The position numbers and the translations under genes are program-made. The notes under the pieces were generated by a model. It had not been told where the DNA came from, ran no database searches, and worked only from the letters and a program-made list of their open reading frames with translations. Shown here piece by piece: positions 1 to 9,400 of a stretch of DNA of 64,000 bases. Source of the DNA: Arenibacter sp. P308M17. Its GTDB lineage: Bacteria; Bacteroidota; Bacteroidia; Flavobacteriales; Flavobacteriaceae. Each line of letters begins with the position of its first letter. The first letter of the stretch is position 1. The stretch covers positions 248,001-312,000 of the forward strand of contig NZ_QVON01000002.1 of assembly GCF_003426735.1 (NCBI RefSeq). Direction: 5' to 3'.

Positions 1-140
1 ATTTGTAAGCCGATCTTAAAAATAATCGGTACTCAAAAATTTAACAATATTAGCACTGTGACCAAATGGACAAAACAAAGTCGGTTTTAGGATTCTACTT
101 TTATCTGAAGTCCTATCTTTGGAAAATATGTTGGGCAATT

Positions 141-1097
141 ATGGGCAATAATACGGTAAATCGTTTTGATCGTATAGTAGCGATCTTGGTGCAGTTACAA
201 TCCAAACGCATTGTGAAGGCCCAGGAATTGGCGGACCGATTTGAGGTTAGTTTACGCACTATTTATAGGGACATTAGAACTCTTGAAGCTTCGGGCGTAC
301 CTATAATCAGTGAAGCCGGTGTTGGTTATTCCATTATGGAAGGCTATCGGCTGCCACCTGTCATGTTTACCCGTGAGGAAGTAGGGAGCTTTGTGGCTGC
401 CGAAAAACTTATGCAGAAGTTTGTGGACAAGTCCCTTGGCAGCTACTATCAGTCCGCCATGTTCAAGCTAAAATCAATTTTAAGGGGGCGTGAAAAAGAT
501 TGGATTTCTGCCTTGGAGTCCCAAATATCGGTAGACCCTTCGCAACAGCTGTTCAATGAAGATTTGCCCAACGCCCTCGAAATTCTTTTTGAAAGTATAG
601 CAGAGAAAAAACAGGTATTTTTAAGGTATCACTCCATACAGAGCGAACACCCTTCGGATCGGCATATTGAACCCGTAGGACTGTTCCATGAAAATAGTTT
701 TTGGTACATTCTTGGGTATTGCCACTATAGAAGAGATTATAGACAATTTAGAACGGACCGGATGTTGGGCATTGCAAGAACCGCTCTCACCTTTACAAAA
801 GAGCATGGAAGTTTGGATGAACATTTGAACAAAGAGGTGAATGTTCAAAAAACCAAGGTACGGATTTTGGTGGATAGAAGCATCGCCAGGTTTATTAACA
901 ACAATAGGAAACATTACGGCTTTGTTTCTGAAAAAATAAAGGGCAACAGCGTAGAAATGACATTTATGACATCGGACTTGGAACACGGATTTCCTAGATG
1001 GTACCTGATGTTTGGAGATTATGCCAAGATAGTAGAGCCCGAAGTCCTGAAACATAGGGTAAGGGCCATTATGGAAAAAACGGCTTCCAATCTATGA
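141..1097 (+). CDS. YafY/WYL-domain transcriptional regulator
   Basis: Cytoplasmic DNA-binding regulator of the DeoR-like YafY family, 318 aa from the chosen ATG at 141. The N-terminus is a winged helix (recognition part around SLRTIYRDIRTL). The C-terminal half is a WYL-type ligand-sensing domain (FWYILGYCHYRRDYRQF, then a FRTDRM motif). The frame is open upstream to an ATG at 66, but those 25 residues are hydrophobic and unlike the family, while MGNNTVNRFDRIVAIL is a typical family start. WYL proteins bind nucleic acid or nucleotide ligands and often repress adjacent genes; no target is evident here because the next gene is convergent. Family assignment is firm, target and ligand unknown. 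Confidence 0.85.
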   Translation: MGNNTVNRFDRIVAILVQLQSKRIVKAQELADRFEVSLRTIYRDIRTLEASGVPIISEAGVGYSIMEGYRLPPVMFTREEVGSFVAAEKLMQKFVDKSLGSYYQSAMFKLKSILRGREKDWISALESQISVDPSQQLFNEDLPNALEILFESIAEKKQVFLRYHSIQSEHPSDRHIEPVGLFHENSFWYILGYCHYRRDYRQFRTDRMLGIARTALTFTKEHGSLDEHLNKEVNVQKTKVRILVDRSIARFINNNRKHYGFVSEKIKGNSVEMTFMTSDLEHGFPRWYLMFGDYAKIVEPEVLKHRVRAIMEKTASNL

Positions 1098-1156
1098 TGG
1101 TTGCACTTTATGCAATTATTTTTCCTCACCCGGAATTGCCGAAAAGGCAGTCCCGA

Positions 1157-1173
1157 CCTCTCCCAAGGAGAGG
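1157..1173. repeat. Short CCTCTCC/GGAGAGG hairpin in a 270-bp gap
   Basis: A perfect 7-bp stem with a CAA loop lies 60 bp after the WYL regulator. It shares the C-rich CTCCCAAGGAGAGG core of the larger repeat elements between the ABC transporter genes at 18-24 kb. It could act as a transcription end for the regulator, but there is no T-tract, so it is listed as a repeat fragment. The rest of 1098-1367 holds nothing I recognise. Confidence 0.4.
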
Positions 1174-1367
1174 TAAATCCGTCCGAACGGCACGGGCGGG
1201 CACAGATCAAAGGTTGGAGAATCTTTAGATTTATATGTGATTTAAGTCTAGTCAATAGGCAAAAAACGGATTTTAATGCTCATAGCCGCAAGTATTAAGT
1301 CAACGTTAAAACGATTGGTATGCATGGGTTCGACTGCAAACTATAAAACCAATATTTGGGGAAAGCG

Positions 1368-2060
1368 TTAAACGTTGTAAAGCGCCTCCATCAATTCATT
1401 TTTTTTGTTTCTGCTCAATGGCACCTGTCTTCCTTCAACTTCAATATTCCTGCTATTGAACTTTTCCACTTTTTCCAGATTCACTATGTAGGATTTGTGG
1501 ATCCTTAAAAATTTATCCTCGGGCAACTGTTTTTCAAAAGATTTCATTGTAGAAAGAATAACTATATTGCCCTCGTTGGTAACCACTTTAATATAATCCC
1601 CCAGCGCTTCAACCCATTTTATGTCATTCAAAACAACCTTGCGCTTTTTTAGGTTACTTTTTACAAAGATATATTCTTCTTCCTCGTTCGGCTTTTGCAT
1701 TTGTTCATGTCTTGCCACTGCCCGTTTTATGGATGCCTCAAAACGGGAGGAGGAAATGGGCTTGTAGAGGTAATCGGTTACGTCATAATCAAAGGCCTTC
1801 AAGGCATAGTCCGGTTTACCGGTAATTAAAATAACCTGTGGTGGGTTTGTCAGGGATTCCAAAAGATCAAAACCATTGATGATGGGCATTTCAACATCTA
1901 GAAAAATAAGGTCGATGTCATTATTTTTAATCCCATTATTGGCTTCAATGGCATTGCTGTACTGGGCTACCAGAGCCAGATTGGGATTCTTGTTCACTAA
2001 TTGGGCTACCGCCATCCGTTGCATAGACGAATCGTCTACAATTATACTTTTTAGTTTCAT
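1368..2060 (-). CDS. LytTR-family response regulator
   Basis: Two-component response regulator of 230 aa. The receiver domain (1-120) has the acidic pair D9/D10, phosphoacceptor D55 in the context FLDVEMP, and conserved K100 before Pro. The C-terminal LytTR domain (about 130-230) carries the expected DYIKV and FLRIHKSYIVN motifs for DNA binding. In Bacteroidota such proteins usually pair with a LytS/YehU-type histidine kinase, but none is encoded beside it, so it is an orphan here. Its neighbours are a convergent WYL regulator and a separately transcribed Lrp regulator. Target genes are not visible. Confidence 0.9.
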   Translation of the reverse strand: MKLKSIIVDDSSMQRMAVAQLVNKNPNLALVAQYSNAIEANNGIKNNDIDLIFLDVEMPIINGFDLLESLTNPPQVILITGKPDYALKAFDYDVTDYLYKPISSSRFEASIKRAVARHEQMQKPNEEEEYIFVKSNLKKRKVVLNDIKWVEALGDYIKVVTNEGNIVILSTMKSFEKQLPEDKFLRIHKSYIVNLEKVEKFNSRNIEVEGRQVPLSRNKKNELMEALYNV

Positions 2061-2427
2061 AATAAGCGTCTCGTGGGTTTAAATCTGGATGAAATTACTT
2101 AAATAGCCCTCCAAACCCTCAAAAATGATGTGAACGGCACATAATATGTTGTGTAAATGAAGATATAAGTGGTTTAACAATTTCCCTATGTTCCATTAGC
2201 TAATTTTAGCTTTGTACAGCACTGGAATCTGTTGTTCATATCCCTATAATAATTCTTTGGCCCCTTAAGCAAGAGGTTGGGCTACATACTATAAATTTGA
2301 AGAATAGGCAAAGTCAAAAATACCGCCCTTTGCCTGGATCTATTGGCAAATTCATTAATTTAAACGGAAAGAGGATAGGCAACCAACCTGAGGGTCCAAT
2401 GGGAAATTAACGGATGATGGATTTCGG
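2061..2427. other. Intergenic stretch, no gene seen
   Basis: AT-rich 367-bp gap upstream of the LytTR regulator and downstream of the Lrp-type gene. It must hold the promoter of the LytTR gene (minus strand), but I see no convincing promoter, terminator hairpin or small ORF. Confidence 0.5.
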
Positions 2428-2889
2428 TCACAAAGGAACGGAATAAGTATTTTTAATTTCGCCCATCACAAAAGTACTATGGGCACTACCGATATTCTTT
2501 ATTTCACCAAGGTGGTTCAGCACAAAATCCTGATAGTGTTTCATATCCCTGACCATTACCTTTAGCAAGAAATCATAATCCCCTGAAACATTATAACATT
2601 CAGATACTTCCTTGATGGCCAAAATATCCTTAACGAACTTATTGCCAATTTCCCTTGTGTGCTGTTTTAGGGTAATATTGCAAAATACGGTCAGGCCTTT
2701 GTCCAATTTCACCGCATCAAGTACCGCTACATACTTTTTTATATAGCCATTTTTCTCCAGTCGCTTAACCCTTTCAAAAACTGGGGTAGTAGACAAGTTC
2801 ACCTTATTGGCCAAATCCTTGGTGGTCAGGTTGGAATTGCTTTGCAATAATTTTAGAATCTGAATATCGATCTTGTCCAAATCCGTCAT
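2428..2889 (-). CDS. Lrp/AsnC family transcriptional regulator
   Basis: Small DNA-binding protein (153 aa) with the standard Lrp layout: N-terminal winged helix (about 1-60, LDKIDIQILKLLQSNSNLTT, then a recognition helix with STTPVFERVKRLEKNGYI) and a C-terminal RAM/AsnC ligand-binding domain (about 65-150, ending GEIKNTYSVPL). Family members sense amino acids as octamers or dimers. It is divergent from metE, and the shared intergenic region carries a 25-bp inverted repeat, so autoregulation and control of metE are likely; this is inference. Length is normal for the family. Confidence 0.92.
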   Translation of the reverse strand: MTDLDKIDIQILKLLQSNSNLTTKDLANKVNLSTTPVFERVKRLEKNGYIKKYVAVLDAVKLDKGLTVFCNITLKQHTREIGNKFVKDILAIKEVSECYNVSGDYDFLLKVMVRDMKHYQDFVLNHLGEIKNIGSAHSTFVMGEIKNTYSVPL

Positions 2890-2923
2890 AGAATAATATT
2901 CTTTTATTGAAACTACCTCCTTT

Positions 2924-2948
2924 TTAATTAGAATTATTTTCTAATTAA
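2924..2948. promoter_or_regulatory. Inverted repeat, probable Lrp operator
   Basis: TTAATTAGAA (2924-2933), five spacer bases, then its perfect complement TTCTAATTAA (2939-2948). It lies in the 155-bp divergent gap between the Lrp-type gene and metE, about 35 bp from the lrp start. Size, symmetry and AT-richness fit an Lrp-family binding site, which would let the regulator control itself and metE. Confidence 0.6.
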
Positions 2949-3044
2949 TTATACATTTTTAGTATAATATTTCAAATATACACATATATATAGAAAATTA
3001 AAACATAATTACAAGCTTTGTCGAGAATTATGAAAATTATAAAA

Positions 3045-5357
3045 ATGAAGACAAACCTTTTGGGCTACCCTAGAATTGGAGCCAACAGAGAGTTAAAAAA
3101 ATCCTTGGAAAAATATTGGAGGGGCAGTATTACTATAGAAGAACTACACAAGGTCGGCAGGAATATTCGTCAAGAAAACTGGCAAATACAGCAATTCTAC
3201 GGTATTGATTTAATTCCTTCCAATGATTTTTCCTTTTATGATCAAGTATTGGATGCCAGCATAACCTATGGCTGTATTCCTGAAAGATATTCTGAAATTA
3301 AAAAAGATAAATCTGAAATAGAGCTTTATTTTGCTATGGCAAGGGGCCTCCAAAAGGATAGTTACGACCTAAAGGCCATGGAAATGACCAAATGGTTCGA
3401 CACCAATTATCACTACATAGTGCCGGAGTTCACAAAGGACCAATCTTTTTGCCTTAATTCCAATAAGGTAATAAATGAATATAAGGAGGCACTGAACCTT
3501 GGGATAAGGACCAAACCCGTGTTGATTTCCCCCTTTACCTATCTCTATCTCGGAAAAGAAAAAGAAAGGGGATTCCACAGGTTGGATCTTCTAGAGTCTT
3601 TATTGCCCGTATTTTATGAATTGTTGGAGCAATTATCCGATGAAGGAGCAGAGTACATTCAACTGGACGAGCCATGTTTGGCTTTAAACCTTGATAAACA
3701 GGAGCTTAATAAGCTGAAGGAACTTTATAACACCATTGCTCTAAAATTTCCCCGATTAAAAATAATCCTGACCAATTACTTTGATTGCTATGGGGATAAT
3801 TTGGACACTGTATTGCAACTTCCGGTGCACGCGCTGCACCTGGATCTGGTAAGATGCCCATTACAATTGGATGATATCCTGGGGTCTACGCTGTACACTG
3901 GAAAACAAATACTTTCCTTAGGGATAGTGGACGGCAGGAATATTTGGCGAAACAACTTTGATGATACCCTGATCACGATGGACAAGGCAAAACAAAGTGT
4001 TGCCAAGGATAAGATTTGGATAGCCGGTTCCTGCTCCTTTTTACATTGTCCATATGACCTGGACCAAGAGAGCAATGAAGAGGGTCTGGATCCAAAAATT
4101 GCACAATGGATGGCATTTTCGAAACAAAAACTTCAGGAGTTGGTAATCCTAAGCCAATTGGCAACCGATAACCCCACGAAGGAAGCTGCCATTGAACTTG
4201 TCAATAACAGGCGCCTTTTTACGGAAAAAAGCACCTCGGAATTAATTCATCATCCAGAGACCAAACAAAGGTTACAATCATTGACGGAAGGCACAAATAA
4301 TCGTACAAGCAGTTTCAATATTCGTAAGGAAAGACAAAAACAGGAGTTAAATCTTCCATTATTTCCCACCACCACTATTGGATCCTTTCCCCAGACCCAA
4401 GAGGTAAGGGCTTGGAGAAGTAAACTCAAAAGAAAGGAGGTTACCCAAACGGGATATGATGAATTTATTAAAAAAGAAACTGAAAAGACCATCCGTTTTC
4501 AGGAAGATATTGGATTGGACGTCCTGGTCCATGGCGAGTTTGAAAGAAATGACATGGTGGAGTATTTCGGGGAGAGACTAGAAGGATTTGCTTTTTCAAC
4601 CAACGGCTGGGTGCAAAGTTATGGTAGTCGTTGTGTAAAGCCCCCTATAATATATGGCGATGTGCATAGGGATAAACCTATGACGGTAAAATGGACATCC
4701 TATGCGCAATCCTTGACCAAAAAGCCGGTAAAGGGCATGCTAACGGGTCCCGTTACCATTTTACAGTGGTCCTTTGTAAGGGATGACCAACCCAGATCCA
4801 CCACCTGCAGGCAGATAGCCCTGGCCATTAGGGATGAAGTTTTTGATCTGGAAAGTACTGGAATAAAGATCATTCAAATTGATGAACCGGCCATAAGGGA
4901 GGGACTTCCTTTGCGGAAAGAGTATTGGAACACTTACTTAAAATGGGCCATTGAATGTTTCCGGGTGGCTTCGAGTGGAGTAGGGGACAGGACACAGATC
5001 CACACCCATATGTGCTATTCCGAGTTTAACGATATAATAAGGAACATATCGGATATGGATGCCGATGTTATAACTATAGAAACCTCAAGATCGGAAATGG
5101 AATTATTGGACGCCTTTGTCCAATTCAAATATCCCAACGAAATAGGACCTGGAGTATACGACATTCATTCTTCAAGGGTACCCAATAAGGAGGAAATGGA
5201 GCAATTATTGCAAAAGGCAACCCAACTTTTGCCAGTAGATAATATATGGGTCAATCCGGATTGTGGCCTAAAGACCCGGGAATGGCCGGAAACCAAATTG
5301 GCCCTGACCCATATGGTGGAAGTAGCCAAGAAAATGAGGAAGAAATACCACGCTTGA
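3045..5357 (+). CDS. metE: Cobalamin-independent methionine synthase
   Basis: Transfers the methyl group of 5-methyltetrahydropteroyl-glutamate to homocysteine, the last step of methionine synthesis, in the cytoplasm. Length is 770 aa from ATG 3045; ATG 3030 and TTG 3018 are in-frame alternatives, but MKTNLLGYPRIG matches the usual family N-terminus. Both duplicated barrels are present: N-terminal LGYPRIGANRELKK and C-terminal TTTIGSFPQTQEVR. The zinc ligands are all there as H655, C657, E679 and C740, with the same spacing as H641/C643/E665/C726 of E. coli MetE. No riboswitch fits in the short leader; the divergent Lrp regulator is the likely controller. Confidence 0.97.
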   Translation: MKTNLLGYPRIGANRELKKSLEKYWRGSITIEELHKVGRNIRQENWQIQQFYGIDLIPSNDFSFYDQVLDASITYGCIPERYSEIKKDKSEIELYFAMARGLQKDSYDLKAMEMTKWFDTNYHYIVPEFTKDQSFCLNSNKVINEYKEALNLGIRTKPVLISPFTYLYLGKEKERGFHRLDLLESLLPVFYELLEQLSDEGAEYIQLDEPCLALNLDKQELNKLKELYNTIALKFPRLKIILTNYFDCYGDNLDTVLQLPVHALHLDLVRCPLQLDDILGSTLYTGKQILSLGIVDGRNIWRNNFDDTLITMDKAKQSVAKDKIWIAGSCSFLHCPYDLDQESNEEGLDPKIAQWMAFSKQKLQELVILSQLATDNPTKEAAIELVNNRRLFTEKSTSELIHHPETKQRLQSLTEGTNNRTSSFNIRKERQKQELNLPLFPTTTIGSFPQTQEVRAWRSKLKRKEVTQTGYDEFIKKETEKTIRFQEDIGLDVLVHGEFERNDMVEYFGERLEGFAFSTNGWVQSYGSRCVKPPIIYGDVHRDKPMTVKWTSYAQSLTKKPVKGMLTGPVTILQWSFVRDDQPRSTTCRQIALAIRDEVFDLESTGIKIIQIDEPAIREGLPLRKEYWNTYLKWAIECFRVASSGVGDRTQIHTHMCYSEFNDIIRNISDMDADVITIETSRSEMELLDAFVQFKYPNEIGPGVYDIHSSRVPNKEEMEQLLQKATQLLPVDNIWVNPDCGLKTREWPETKLALTHMVEVAKKMRKKYHA

Positions 5358-5585
5358 CCAAACTATACAATGAAATTATATACCTGCCGACAAAGGCAAG
5401 GGACTATTGAGCAGTGGACAGCTGGCAGTGGGCAGTGGGCAAAAATTGCCTACTGTCTTTTTACTGAACACTGCCTTTTACCAACTATGGATACCCAAAA
5501 TTTATAGAAACTAATCCCGAAAATTATCGAAAGCAGGGTTTTAACCTTTAACTAACAATACATGACAAAACCGATAAGAGCATAT

Positions 5586-5907
5586 AAAATGCGTCATTGC
5601 AAACAAAGTGAGGCAATCTGCCCAATGGGCGACAGATCGCTTCGTACCTCGCGATGACGAAAAACTATTTTTCTCATGTACCAAACCTTTAACCGGATAA
5701 TAAAATGCGTCATTGCGAACAAAGTGAGGCAATCTGCCCAATGGGCGACAGATCGCTTCGTACCTCGCGATGACGAAAAACTATTTTTCTCATGTACCAA
5801 ACCTTTAACTGGATAATAAAATGCGTCATTGCGAACAAAGTGAGGCAATCTGCCCAATAGGCGACAGATCGCTTCGTACCTCGCGATGACGAAAAACTAT
5901 TTTTGGT
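5586..5907. repeat. 116-bp tandem repeat, three copies, palindromic core
   Basis: Copies start at 5586, 5702 and 5818 (exact 116-bp period); the third ends early near 5907. Each has the core GCGTCATTGCGAACAAAG ... CTTCGTACCTCGCGATGACG, whose two ends are imperfect inverted complements, followed by a spacer with TCATGTACCAAACCTTTAAC. Copies differ at only a few bases. Similar CGTCATTGCGA...TCGCGATGACG elements are widespread dispersed repeats in bacterial genomes. The rest of the 630-bp gap (5358-5585, 5908-5986) has a CAGTGG-rich stretch near 5411-5445 but no gene. Confidence 0.85.
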
Positions 5908-5986
5908 AATTTATGACCGACTATTTTTAAAAAATTCACTAGATTGTATCCTAATAGGTATATGTCCAATTTAACAAACATTTACA

Positions 5987-6316
5987 ATGGGTAAATTTGA
6001 AATTAAAAAAGATAAGTCAGACCAGTTTAGATTTAGTTTAAAGGCCTCAAATGGTCAGGTGATTTTAAGCAGTGAAGCTTATAAGACCAAATCCTCATGC
6101 GAAAATGGGATTGCGTCCGTTAGGACAAATGCCAAGGATGACGGTAAATATGAGAGAATGACCGCCAAGAACGGTAGCCCTTACTTTAGCTTAAAGGCTT
6201 CAAATGGCCAGGTAATTGGTTCAAGTGAAATGTATTCCAGTACTTCGGCCATGGAAAATGGAATTGCATCGGTAAAGAGCAATGCCCCGGAGGCAGGGAT
6301 CGAGGACAATTCTTGA
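5987..6316 (+). CDS. YegP/DUF1508 family protein, two tandem domains
   Basis: A 109-aa soluble protein made of two copies of the short YegP/DUF1508 module. The first is about residues 1-52 (KFEIKKDKSDQFRFSLKASN, then ENGIASVR), the second about 53-103 (YFSLKASNGQVIGSSEMY, then ENGIASVK). The paired FSLKASNGQVI motifs make the duplication clear. Function is not firmly established for the family. It is a single-gene unit closed by a strong terminator at 6347. Confidence 0.9.
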   Translation: MGKFEIKKDKSDQFRFSLKASNGQVILSSEAYKTKSSCENGIASVRTNAKDDGKYERMTAKNGSPYFSLKASNGQVIGSSEMYSSTSAMENGIASVKSNAPEAGIEDNS

Positions 6317-6346
6317 TCTCAAACAACTATTTTTTGGATTTTACGG

Positions 6347-6374
6347 AAAGGACGGCTTTGGGCCGTCCTTTTTT
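6347..6374 (+). terminator. Rho-independent terminator
   Basis: Perfect 10-bp stem AAAGGACGGC / GCCGTCCTTT with a TTTGG loop and a T-run to 6374, 30 bp after the YegP-like stop codon. It ends that gene; the next gene is convergent. Confidence 0.9.
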
Positions 6375-6409
6375 AATTCGGGGATTGTGTAATTAAAGGA
6401 CCTTATAGA

Positions 6410-9400
6410 TCATTTATTCGAAATTACCGATTGTGATTTGGATACAATTTCCTTAATAATGGTATCCAGTTCTATGGCCGAAGAATAAATATGGTCCAGC
6501 ATTTGCTTTTTTTCGCTATCATCTACCAGGTCTTCATTAAACAAATCTATAATACCCATGAGTCGGGCCAAAGGGGCCCTTACAAGATGGGATTGTGTCC
6601 AGGCTATTTCCCTCAATTTTTCATTTTGCTTTTCAACAGCGCTTTGGATCTGTCTTTTTTCCGTAATATCCTTTATATAAAGCGATATAGTTCGTTCCGA
6701 GGGGTAGGCACTAACCTCCAGCCATTTATTCAATGTTGGAATGTATTCCTCTAAATTTACCATATTTCCTGCCTTAATTCTTCGGTAGTATTTCAGGTAA
6801 TCCTTTGCATTTATATTATCCCATTTAAAATCCCAAAAATTCTTTCCAACGGTATTTTCCTTATCAACTCCCAATAACTCTTTTGCCTTTTCGTTCCAAT
6901 AGGTAATGGTCCACTCATGATCCAACGAAATAAACGCATCCCCAATGCTTTCCAGGATATCATTTTTATCATTGTTGGCCTGTAGCATTTTTAGTTCGGC
7001 CGTTTTCAGGTCGTTTATATCCTGGATACTTCCTATTATCCTAAAGCATTTATCAAAGGCAAATTCCGGTTTTCCTATCATTCTCACCCAACGCTCATTC
7101 CCCTTGGCCGTTATAATTGGAAGTTCCAAATCCCAAGGCTTCCCCTTATGAATCGCATTATTGATTTCCTGCAAAATCCTTTCCCTAGTTGGCCCATCCT
7201 TACAAAAACCAAGAACACTTTCTATGGTAGGGGCGTAGTTCCTATCCACCTCATGTATTTTCTTTACCATGGGAGACCAATATATGGTAGAGCGATTAAA
7301 ACTCAATTCCCAAGTACCTATTAGGGCCAGATCGGTTACCTCGTTCAAAATGCCTTTCAGTTCCCTATTCTCCGTTACATCTTTTGCTACGGCAAAAATA
7401 GCATCTTCTTCCTCGTTGGATCTCGCTGTCCAACTAAGCCATATAGTTTCCCCATTTTTACTAAGGTAGCGGTTCTCAAAATGCTTGTATGATTTGCCAG
7501 TGTATAAAAATAATTGTTTGTTTCGCGTTCTTTCCCGATCTTCCGGATGTACAAATTCTATTATTTTCCTTGATAATAATTCCTCTTCTGAATATCCCAA
7601 AAGTTTGGATGCCGCCGGATTTATTTTTTTAAAGAATCCGTCCTTACCCGCTTTACAAAGAATGTCCGGTGCAAAATTAAAAACATGCTCAAGTTCGGTT
7701 TCTATATGCTTTCGTTTAATTTCGGCCGCTAAATGGCCGGCCACTTCCTTAAACGGTTCACTGCGGTACAATTGTGAATTTATTCCGTGTTCGGCACCCA
7801 AAAGAAGTACACCAATGAATTTTTTATTGTGAACCAAGGGAATACCCATAACACACTCCATTCCCAATGTTTTCAATATCCCCTTTTTTTGTGGATTCTT
7901 CAGTTTCCCTATATCCCATACTTCCAAACTTTGCTTCTCCCGGATGCTATTCACTAATTCTTCCAGGTATCCCAATGATTCTTCCTCTTCAGAGTGGTCA
8001 TGAAATTGTGTATCGATCCTCACTATATTATATTCGTCAGGGGACTTTAATTCGATATTTTCGGACCTGGGCAACCATATTTCAGCAAGCTTGAACCCTC
8101 CAATATCCACGAAATGGTCCAAAACACTTTTTAGGCACTGCCTTAAATACTTTTCGTGACCGAAAATTAGACTTATATCGATCATTAGGGTATTGAGCAA
8201 CTCTTGGTTTTTTTCAACTGTAACATCCCGTTCTATGGATATCCAATGGGTAAACCAACCTTTCTCGTCCGCTACCGGACTTATTGAAAAATTGATCCAA
8301 AACTCCTCTCCATTTTTTTTATAGTTGATGATGGTTATTTCGCAAGGCTCCCATCTACTCATGGCTGTCTTCAACCTCTTTAATTCCGCTATATCCGATT
8401 TAGGTCCCTGCAACATTCTCGGTGTCCTACCAATCACCTCTTCGGCCGTATATCCCGTCATTTTTGTAAAGGCTTCGTTGACGTACAATATTCTAGGGCC
8501 CGGTTCATCAATTGGCTCCGCTTCTGTGATCAAAACCGCATCCCTGGTATTGGTTACTACTGATTCCAACAACTTTAGCCTATGATCTTCCGTTTTTTGT
8601 TGGGTAATATCCTGTACGGTACCATCCAATTTGGATGGACTCCCATTAATTATCAATTCTGGTTGACCCAAATGACGGACCCACTTTATGGAATTGTCAG
8701 GTATAATAATTCTATATACATGGTCATATTTCCTGCTCTGGGAAATGGCCCGTTCATTTTCCCTTTCAAATTGTTCCCTATCATCTGGATGCATGGAATC
8801 CATGAAGGACTCATAGTTCAGTTGAAATGTATCGGGATCCCTTTCCCATATCCTATAGACCTCTTCAGAGCAGTTTAGGGACATATCCTTTAAATCTATC
8901 GACCAATAGCCCAGCTTTGCAATGGTAGTGGCACTTTTAAGCTTATTTTCGGAATGTTTTAGTTTGCTAAAATACTCTTCCCTCTCGGTTACATCGGTAC
9001 AAGTGGCTAGGACACACCTTAGTCCGTCTATATTAAGAGGTTGCCCAACAATCTCCATTTTTACCAATTCCCCATTCCGCTTTTTGTGGATATAGATTCC
9101 GGCCATAAGGGATCCCGTTTGAAGTTGTAATACATCCAGTCCCTTCAACAAAGCCCCTATTTCTTCTTTGGGCCTTAAATCTTTTGCGTTCATTTGAAGT
9201 AACTCGGCCCGGGAATAACCATAAAACGCTATCATGGCATCGTTTACATCTACAATTTTGCAACTTTCCAGTTCCAGAATGTATTTGGGATAGGGACTAC
9301 TGGTGAAAAGCAATCGGTGCTTTTCCTCGGAAGCCTTTATTTCCTGATATGTCATCACCCTATCCGTAATGTCCCTAGCATTGATCACAATACCTTGGAT

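Noticed and set aside
1101-1298. Plus-strand ORF of 65 codons after the WYL regulator
   Set aside because: Composition is unlike the neighbouring genes, it spans a hairpin repeat fragment and has no recognisable domain.
1321-1345. GGTTCGACTGC near 1327 resembling a tRNA T-arm
   Set aside because: No acceptor stem, anticodon arm or CCA could be assembled around it.
5541-5857. Overlapping minus-strand ORFs of 66 and 87 codons with repeated peptide MGRLPHFVRNDAF
   Set aside because: They are read-throughs of the 116-bp DNA repeat; the peptide repeats simply follow the DNA period, and there is no start signal or family.
8238-8480. LOV photoreceptor domain in the multi-PAS protein
   Set aside because: The motif reads GRTPRMLQG; the Cys that binds flavin in LOV domains (GRNCRFLQ) is replaced by Pro, so light sensing by this route is not supported.
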